Assembly (NCBI GenBank): GCA_038373865.1
Contig: JAXGGA010005844.1
Location: forward strand, 1 to 64,000
Source: Uloborus plumipes
Taxonomy: Eukaryota > Arthropoda > Arachnida > Araneae > Uloboridae
Direction: 5' to 3'
DNA: 64,000 nt
The stretch's first letter is position 1. Every line of letters starts with the position of its first letter. Shown piece by piece: positions 59,001-64,000 of this stretch. Under the pieces are notes generated by a model, which saw nothing but the letters and a program-made list of their open reading frames with translations, searched no databases and was not told the origin of the DNA. The position numbers and the translations under genes were made by a program.

Positions 59001-60773
59001 GTTTGTTGCATGTTCAAAAGTTTACCTTTAAAAGCAACCAACTTCCATCAACAACCACTTTTTCCCTAGCTTAGAGTGGTTTCTCCAGAAACGTTTCACT
59101 GTATCAATTACTAAGGTCAAGGACTGAAGAATATATAATGAAAAGCTTCCAAACTATTTCTTATAAATTTTTTCTGATACAAGTGAATCCACGGAAGGCT
59201 GGAGCATGGTGGTCAAAATTCCCTAAAACATGAGAGGTATCGATAAGTAAGTTCTCCAATAGTGTAAAATAAGTTTTGGACAAAGTAAAATCATAAAAGA
59301 GATATCAGAATGAAAGAAATTTATCAATCTTTCATATTGTAAGCTCATTTTTCAGCATCGTCGCCATCAACATTTACATATTTGTTCAATCTTTCAAACT
59401 GTTCTTCATTCTGTTTATGATGAAAGGTTGGTAAATCTGAAACACATAGTGGTTCCATAATCTCCTTGCAGCCCGTATTTGATACCGTCGGACATTTGGT
59501 TGCCCTCTAAATTTGAGGAGAGGTTGAAAGGTCTAGGTTTTCAACGGGTGCCAAAGTTCAGGCACCCATGCGGAAATGGATACCAACTGGAAACTTTCTT
59601 CATCAACAAAATTAAAAAAGCGATAGAACAATGGAACCAATGTGTTAATTTTGATCGTACTGAAAAATGAGCTTACAATATGTAAGAGTAATAAATTTTT
59701 TTCGGTCTTATATCTCTGTTAGTATTTTACCTTGTGGAAACATATTTTATGTAATTAGAAACCTTGTTTATCAATCACCCCTTGTAGTTTTATTTCTTAT
59801 TTGTAACACACGAAGAAAAAATCCTGTCTTTGTTGAAAGAGCAACATGGGTGCTAAGTGCGATATGGCGCCAACTCAGTTATTCCATCCATGGACTGCAG
59901 TTTCATGCTTATTATGCACTCATCAGCATGGAATAAGAAAGTAACCGAGTTGGAGGAAGAAATACTCTTAAAGAAGCAAAGAGAGCCAAAAAAAAAAAAA
60001 AACTGGTAGCTAATGCGAAATTAGAATACCAGCAAGAGACCGCACATTGGTACAACTCGTAAATTTTAAAGCAGAGCTCTGGTATAAAACAGTAAGTAAC
60101 CGCCCATTGACTAGTCCGTGGATGGAATAACCAAGTTGACGGTGTATTGCATGTTTCTGCGTTAGCCCTTGCTTAGGGGCGGTTCCATACTGCTTTATGG
60201 GTGCTAAGTTTTAGAAAGTATCCTGCTTGTAGCTATTTCTTTTGAAAATTTTTACTTTTTTTTTCTAAAAGCTCTATATGCAAAAAAGGAGAAAAATGGA
60301 AAAATATCTCCCAAAAATTTTGATATAGGGATGAATAACATAAGCCACTGTCTTTCTAGTATCTACTTATGTTGAAACCTCTTGAATTTTTCTCATTTAA
60401 GCTAAAAGAGAGGCGTCGTATACGAGAAGCCGGAGGGTTCATCTCTTTCAACGGCGTCTGGAGAGTGGCTGGAATCCTAGCAACCTCCAGGGCCCTAGGA
60501 GACTTTCCCCTGAAAGATAGGAATCTGGTGATTGCGAATCCTGACATCCTGACCTTTGATTTGACCACACTGAACCCCCAGTTCATGATCCTCGCAACAG
60601 ATGGTCTCTGGGACACCTGCAGCAATGAAGACGCCATTGCGTTCGTCAAAAATAACATAAAAAACGACAGGTATAAAGGTGCTAAAGATTTAGCCTTAAA
60701 AGCTCACAAAAGTGGCTCTATGGACAATATAACAGTCGTAGTAGTAGATTTTTCTAACAGAGAAGTATCTTGA
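37594..60773 (+). CDS. PPM1L: PP2C-type Ser/Thr phosphatase, PPM1L-like (join of 4 exons)
   Basis: Join 37594-38031, 39924-40110, 56670-56800 and 60402-60773 gives 1128 nt, 375 residues plus TGA; vertebrate PPM1L is about 360. The product is a metal-dependent Ser/Thr phosphatase; in mammals PPM1L is membrane-anchored at the ER and acts on stress-kinase and ceramide-transfer regulators (family knowledge, not shown here). Visible: a hydrophobic segment at about residues 50-66 followed by a basic stretch; MEDRF (E121, D122), FDGHGGE (D141, G142), GDSRG (228-232), DGLWD (D319, D323) and DNITV (D360, N361), the PP2C metal-site and core motifs in order. All introns are GT-AG with compatible phases (0, 1, 0). 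The start is the first in-frame ATG after an in-frame TAA at 37561-37563, with A at -3 and G at +4. Introns are 1.9, 16.6 and 3.6 kb and packed with repeats. Assignment to PPM1L rather than a sister PP2C rests on the N-terminal anchor and the HKPxQLKER and [12 protein letters not shown] motifs. Confidence 0.93.
38032..39923 (+). other. Intron 1 of the PPM1L-like gene
   Basis: GTAAGG donor and CAG acceptor. It holds a C-run followed by an A-run (about 38385-38416) and GAGTCGGAGTC/GACTCCGACTC repeat pieces at 39210-39300 and 39430-39640. No other gene seen. Confidence 0.85.
39924..40110 (+). CDS. PPM1L: PPM1L-like exon 2
   Basis: Encodes residues 147-208 plus the first base of the codon for Gly209. 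The acceptor is a T-rich tract and CAG ending at 39923; the donor is GTGAG at 40111. The sequence [18 protein letters not shown] aligns with the helix that follows the DGHGGE loop in PPM1L. It is lysine- and glutamate-rich and carries no catalytic residue. Phase 1 at its 3' end matches exon 3 exactly. Confidence 0.9.
40161..41615. mobile_element. piggyBac-like inverted-repeat element in intron 2
   Basis: CCCGTAACAGGGGAGGTG at the left and, reversed, CCTGTAACAGGGGAGGTG at the right. TTAA follows the right end and ATAA precedes the left, one base from a TTAA target. No transposase. It contains a nested foldback element. Confidence 0.6.
40226..40864. mobile_element. 639-bp foldback element with TAGGGTGGGGCG ends
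   Basis: TAGGGTGGGGCGAAAAAT at the left is mirrored at the right. Perfect 8-bp duplication ccgtgcaa at 40218-40225 and 40865-40872. Arms are complementary for most of the length. Ends and target size match the larger foldback at 46690. Confidence 0.88.
42168..43831 (+). mobile_element. Non-autonomous Helitron family 2, copy 1
   Basis: Starts TCTCTACTAATAATAAAGC; ends with hairpin CACGGGCAAAGCCGTG and GGGTACCGCTAG before T. Contains a nested hAT-type MITE. No Rep/helicase frame. Confidence 0.85.
42681..42940. mobile_element. hAT-type MITE nested in Helitron copy 1
   Basis: Ends CAGGGTTGCCAGA on both sides, perfect 8-bp duplication tctttttc (42673-42680, 42941-42948), 260 bp. The same insertion is at the same site in the other two Helitron copies. 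Confidence 0.9.
43832..44104 (+). repeat. Spacer S1, left part
   Basis: TATTAGCAAATACAGGGAGC to CCTCCGGAACAG, nearly identical to 53043-53315. Interrupted by the 6.5-kb insertion; continues at 50626. Confidence 0.9.
44838..45450. mobile_element. TTAA-flanked piggyBac-like MITE
   Basis: CCCATTAATGCCT start and AGGCATTAATGGG end with TTAA at 44834-44837 and 45451-45454. 613 bp, non-coding. Confidence 0.8.
47292..47477 (-). other. Arm ORF, left (61 codons)
   Basis: Reads outward from the element centre. Closely related to the frame at 48531. Begins [19 protein letters not shown] and includes Cys-rich positions. No domain recognised; possibly a remnant of coding sequence captured before the inverted duplication. 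Confidence 0.2.
48531..48773 (+). other. Arm ORF, right (80 codons)
   Basis: Mirror of the left-arm frame with several substitutions and a longer tail. Same caution: arm identity alone explains the shared frame. Confidence 0.2.
50618..51334 (+). repeat. Spacer S1, right part
   Basis: CGGAACAGATCCAATG onward, nearly identical to 53308-54025. It includes a tRNA A-box-like TAGCGTAGTGGTTAAGG at about 50872 with no B box. Confidence 0.9.
51335..53042 (+). mobile_element. Non-autonomous Helitron family 2, copy 2 (chimeric)
   Basis: Same termini as copy 1. The first ~90 bp, with an expanded TTTCTTTCTGTC tract, are copy-3-like. From about 51430 on it follows copy 1 (for example GGTCGATTTTC and AGCGGAAATTCG rather than GGTTGATTTTC and AGCAGAAATTCT). 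Confidence 0.88.
51884..52143. mobile_element. hAT-type MITE nested in Helitron copy 2
   Basis: Same site, ends and length as in copy 1, so inherited with the Helitron. Confidence 0.88.
53043..54025 (+). repeat. Spacer S2 (uninterrupted)
   Basis: Matches S1 left plus right joined at cggaacag, without the 6.5-kb insertion. Contains the A-box-like TAGCGTAGTGGTTAAGG near 53563. Confidence 0.92.
54026..55761 (+). mobile_element. Non-autonomous Helitron family 2, copy 3
   Basis: Same termini, ending GGGTACCGCTAG before T. The most divergent of the three. A 26-bp segment at about 54587-54612 (starting GCGTCAATCTTCG) is absent from the other copies. Confidence 0.87.
54575..54870. mobile_element. 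hAT-type MITE nested in Helitron copy 3
   Basis: Same ends; longer by the 26-bp insertion and a longer poly-T. Confidence 0.85.
56224..56296. mobile_element. 73-bp TTAA-flanked inverted repeat
   Basis: CCCTCTGACGGTT start and AACCGCCGGAGGG end, TTAA at 56220-56223 and 56297-56300. It sits inside a larger ATTTAAATC-rich inverted repeat (about 56160-56335). Confidence 0.6.
56670..56800 (+). CDS. PPM1L: PPM1L-like exon 3
   Basis: Encodes the rest of Gly209 and residues 210-252. It contains [23 protein letters not shown], the PP2C beta-sandwich strand pair with GDSRG, and ends HKPDQ. The acceptor is AAAATAG (AG at 56668-56669) and the donor GTGAGT (56801). It lies 16.6 kb from exon 2, behind the transposon-filled intron. 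Confidence 0.92.
56916..57672. mobile_element. 757-bp hAT-like element in intron 3
   Basis: TAGAGTGCGACATCCATG at the left and, reversed, TAGAGGTGTGACATCAATG at the right. Flanks gtagctgc (56908-56915) and gtaactgc (57673-57680) match 7 of 8. Many internal ACATCAATG repeats. Non-coding. Confidence 0.7.
58339..58610 (+). repeat. Dispersed repeat R1, intron 3 copy
   Basis: TTTTAATACGCTTTTAGTTT start, ACTAAAGGCTAAACTATATT core shared with 18044 and 30488. Confidence 0.6.
59220..59785. mobile_element. mariner-derived inverted-repeat element
   Basis: Long imperfect terminal repeats of over 100 bp: CATATTGTAAGCTCATTTTT near 59334 is mirrored by AAAAATGAGCTTACAATATG near 59663. A transposase remnant lies between. 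Confidence 0.65.
59479..59667 (+). pseudogene. mariner transposase C-terminal remnant
   Basis: Open frame of 63 codons. [17 protein letters not shown] resembles the block around the third catalytic Asp of mariner transposases (SDxxLFPxLKxxLxG). It ends [16 protein letters not shown], like the Trp/Cys-containing mariner C-terminus. The N-terminal DNA-binding part and the first two catalytic Asp are missing. Confidence 0.55.
60402..60773 (+). CDS. PPM1L: PPM1L-like exon 4 (terminal coding exon)
   Basis: Encodes residues 253-375 and TGA. Begins LKERRRI after an acceptor with AG at 60400-60401, directly continuing HKPDQ of exon 3. Carries [12 protein letters not shown], the [10 protein letters not shown] motif, the metal-site Asp in ATDGLWD and the final [11 protein letters not shown]. 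Its first two thirds look visibly more GC-rich than exons 1-3. No AATAAA close behind the stop was found, so the 3' UTR end is not assigned. Confidence 0.93.
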   Translation, partial: LKERRRIREAGGFISFNGVWRVAGILATSRALGDFPLKDRNLVIANPDILTFDLTTLNPQFMILATDGLWDTCSNEDAIAFVKNNIKNDRYKGAKDLALKAHKSGSMDNITVVVVDFSNREVS

Positions 60774-61365
60774 CGTTGAGCGTGATGTATTTTTCTCTTC
60801 ATTTAAAAACAAAGCTGTGCTTTAACATGAACATTAATGTAGCATTTTACACTATTGGCTAAAAGTTAGAGTAATCTGACATTTTTCTCAAGAATAAGTT
60901 TCTCATTTCTCACCTTCTAATTAAAAAAAAAAACAAAAATATCTAAAAATCGTCCCAGAACAAAGCAAGAGCTTCAAGAAACTATGATTAAATTTTGGCT
61001 CAATAGAATATGCAAGTAGCTTTCAAAACTTTATTCCTTTCATACCTAAAAGTCGAATTCAACCTAACCAGGGTCCTAAGTTAGGATTAGGTTATAAAAA
61101 TTAATAGATAAATAGATTATAAAATGTTCTGCTAAATCATAATTTTAAAATAATTCATGGGTCCATACTTAGTGATGAAAAGATTTGTTCCTTGCTCTTA
61201 TCCTGCTACTAAACAAGCCCTCATAACCCAGTAGGAGTTTCATCAACAATTTCTAATTGCTTTCAATTTTTGTTGAAATGTGTCCCGTTTATAAGTTTTG
61301 CAGTGATAGTGTTGGCTACTTTATTACATTTGTTTCTGTGTACCATGTGTGGGGAAATCAAGAAT
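60774..61365 (+). other. Likely 3' UTR and downstream sequence of the PPM1L-like gene
   Basis: AT-rich, no repeats recognised and no AATAAA near the stop. The transcript end cannot be placed. Confidence 0.35.
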
Positions 61366-61522
61366 GACCTGTCATTTCGGCGGTCAGGGAAATAATCCCC
61401 CTCCCCCTAGCTTTAAAATATTAATGTTTTTACACATATGTGGGCATGCTTTTTTTGTTTTTTCTTCATATTTGCTTTGAGAATACCCCCTTTCCCTTAG
61501 AAATTTTCGAAATGACGTACTT
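61366..61522. mobile_element. GACGTCATTT-family MITE, degenerate copy 5
   Basis: CCTGTCATTTCGGCGG and GAAATGACGTAC flank a core with ACACATATGTGGGCATG. No target duplication readable. Confidence 0.45.
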
Positions 61523-61908
61523 CATCATGTCGTCACCCCTTCCCCCTCCTGAGGTAATCAGACGTCTTATTTGAATGCAACCTCTGCTCCTATGGAAACT
61601 GAGCGCAAACTTGGTGTTTTCTTGCTCAGTTTAATTATTTCATCATTTTAGCACATGAATTACCAATTAAGTCTCCAGATATTAGGACACAAAATGCTAT
61701 CTTTTCCACCTCCCATTGTTGGATTGGATCCATTTCATTTTTTTTTTCTTCCAAGTTATGAATTAATGTTAGTTGACTTATACAATTTACCAATCTTTCT
61801 GATTGTTTGATTATTCCTCATCAAATCATATGCATTGAACATATTCTAAATATTAAATGGGATGTTTATCTTTTTTTATCTTCTGAATTCTCTAGATTTG
61901 TATTTGTA

Positions 61909-61910
<2 letters not shown>

Positions 61911-61942
<32 letters not shown>
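61911..61942. repeat. (TA)n microsatellite
   Basis: Short TA run just left of the hAT-like element. Confidence 0.9.
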
Positions 61943-61946
<4 letters not shown>

Positions 61947-61954
61947 TGTGTATA

Positions 61955-63794
61955 TTAGAGATAGACCGAAGATTCGGCTATTTCACCGAAGCTTCAGCCT
62001 GACTGAAGCATGAGGTATGATTCTGCTGCTTCAGCCTATAATAATTTATGCTGTAAATTGTCATTTTACAGTTATAATTACATAAAATATTGTCCTTTAA
62101 ACTATACACAATTATAAAATATAATAAAACCTAGAACACAATTGTATTTAATTACAATGATCGTGTGCACTGAACCCTTTGACCAAGAGACTGTTCAGTT
62201 ATAAAAAACAGTATTTTCTGTTCAACTGAAAGTTCTTATGAAATAAATAAGTTAAATTACATTTAGTGAGTAATTATATGAACAACTTTAGTTCTTTAGG
62301 CATTTCTGGTGTTGACACTTACAAAGCAAAAGTCGATTTGTTGCATCTATCAAGTTTGGGATTTTTAAATCATATTTTATTTAACAGAGTGATAGGTGCA
62401 AAAGTGCCTATTTTTTTATCCCTGAAAATTTTAGGAAAATATATGAATGAACAACATCGACATTCATTTTTTATTTTTTATTTGGTTTTAGCTTTAAATT
62501 TAAAAAAAATAATTTTTTAGGAGTTAATGTTGGTTTTCCAGCAAGCAAAAGGAACATTTAAAATATGTGTATTAAACATTACAAATTTTTTTTTATTAAA
62601 ATTGCATACAATATAAAAAAAGTATAGTAATCTTTTCTTTTGGGACAAATCTCAAAGAATGAGGTATGAAGGAAGATATCACAATCTTGGCATTAGTTCA
62701 GGCAAAAGAAATGAATTTGTTCTTATTGGCACGTTACTATGTTAACACTCCAGCCCGGAAATGTTACGGGACTGAGAAATGAAGGGCGGAAACTCAGTCC
62801 ATGATTTTGACGGGAGTGAGCAGGAAGAGGTAGAAATGAGTGTGTATTGAACCCTTGAAACCAATCAATTGTTCAATCATTAACAGCATATTCAATTTAA
62901 CTTGAAAGTTTTTATGAAATGAATAAATTGCATCAAATTGCGTTTAGTTAATAATCATAAGAACAACGTTAGTTACTTCAAAGTGAAGCTAGTAAAATGT
63001 GGCTTTCTTTAAAGATTCTAGTGTTGCAGCTTGCAAAATTAAAGTCAATTTTTAACATCTACCAGGCCATGAATTTCTTTTGAAGTCATTTATAATTTAA
63101 TCATAGGTATAGACTTTCATTTTTTGTAAAATTTATTAACACATAATTAAAGGTATTAAATTTAAATTTCATTTGTTACTTAAAAGAAAATGCTTATTTT
63201 GAATTATTCTTTTTAAAATAAGCAGTTCCAAAATTAAATGTTTAAACATTTTATTCAAAATGTAAATACTGAACAATTTATTAAAAAGAACACTTGTACA
63301 TGACTCTAAAAACTTTAACTGAACTTCTTTTTTTTTTCTAAATAAAGAATTTTCAGGGATTTATTACAATATTATTTAATGTAAACAGTAGCTAATTTGG
63401 TTATTCTGTGGTTTAATATTCGACCATGTCAGCTGACTTTATAATAAACATAAACAATATTGTATAACATTATGTTCATATTCCAAATAATGCTTCATGT
63501 CACTTATTTGTAACAAAAATAGTACAGAAGTCTTATTTTCTGGTACTACCGGTACAAAACAAAAATCAGTACTTTAATAAGTCAGAATAAATTAAAAAAT
63601 GAGACAGAAGCTACAAATGTTGTGTAAAAAAAATAATCTTAAAACCAATGGAGTGTAGAATCATTTTGTATGAATTTATTATGCATTCAATGCTAAAACT
63701 TCAATATGTGTTGTCGCCGAAGCTTTTACTATTAGTTGACCGAAAACTTCGGTATTCGGCACTTCGGCCAAATCACGCTTCACGCTATATCTAA
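61955..63794. mobile_element. 1.8-kb hAT-like element
   Basis: The left end TTAGAGATAGACCGAAGATT and the reversed right end TTAGATATAGCGTGAAGC are similar. Sub-terminal CTTCGG/CCGAAG repeats occur at both ends. Flanks tgtgtata (61947-61954) and tgtgtatg (63795-63802) match 7 of 8. No transposase. Confidence 0.55.
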
Positions 63795-63863
63795 TGTGTA
63801 TGTATTTTTATGCTTAAACATTTTGATCCTTTATCCAGAGAATAAAGAAATTTAAAAACTATA

Positions 63864-63945
63864 ACAGTTGAGCCTTGTTAAACTGAAGGTACAAGGGACC
63901 TTTAGAAATCAGTTCCTCTTATCCGTAGTGAGGATTAAAGCTATT
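63864..63945 (+). mobile_element. pogo/Tigger-like left-end fragment
   Basis: CAGTTGAGCCTTGTTAAACTG resembles pogo/Tigger termini. The partner end would lie beyond the window. Confidence 0.35.
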
Positions 63946-64000
63946 TACCTCCTTGATTCTAGCTGCTTTTCTGGCAGGCTGTTTAAAGTGCCTACAATTG

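Noticed and set aside
59667..59936. 89-codon plus ORF downstream of the mariner remnant
   Set aside because: It begins inside the terminal repeat and shows no known motif; exon 3 to exon 4 splicing skips it.

Overview
This is a gene-poor, AT-rich animal nuclear window. It holds one recognisable host gene and a dense, nested population of DNA transposons, mostly non-autonomous. The gene has spliceosomal introns, the mobile fraction is hAT-, Tc1/mariner-, pogo-, piggyBac-like and Helitron elements with tRNA-derived SINEs, and there are many TA microsatellites. I infer an arthropod, possibly a spider or other chelicerate; nothing in the window proves the taxon.

Layout. 1-8.6 kb: short inverted-repeat elements with readable target duplications, a degenerate local repeat array (2.6-4.3 kb), a pogo/Tigger-like element (4.8-5.9 kb), nested foldbacks (6.2-6.7 kb) and one GC-rich minus-strand exon candidate (6959-7204). 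8.6-10.5 kb: a reverse transcriptase ORF of Penelope-like type between ~140-bp inverted repeats. 10.6-13.2 kb: Helitron 3' end, TA microsatellites and a 650-bp palindrome inserted in one of them. 16.7-21.5 kb: a cluster of related Helitrons. 22.5-23.9 kb: a 449-bp tandem repeat. 23.9-34.5 kb: foldback elements, a short ORF with a Rel-homology-like motif (26.1-26.4 kb), two inverted SINEs, a ~60-bp satellite and an inverted Helitron.

37.6-60.8 kb is a plus-strand PP2C-family phosphatase gene, best matched to PPM1L. It has four coding exons (37594-38031, 39924-40110, 56670-56800, 60402-60773), a 375-residue product, a predicted N-terminal membrane segment and all core metal-binding motifs. Its 16.6-kb second intron contains a Helitron-spacer-Helitron-spacer-Helitron array (42.2-55.8 kb). 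The sequence lets the order of events be read: a hAT-type MITE entered the Helitron; the Helitron spread; unequal crossing-over duplicated Helitron plus spacer; a 6.5-kb hAT-like element entered spacer 1, with spacer 2 preserving the empty site. That element contains a 2.6-kb near-palindrome with its own 8-bp target duplication.

60.8-64 kb downstream is mostly AT-rich sequence with a hAT-like element of about 1.8 kb (61.96-63.79 kb). No rRNA gene, CRISPR array or confident functional tRNA gene was seen.
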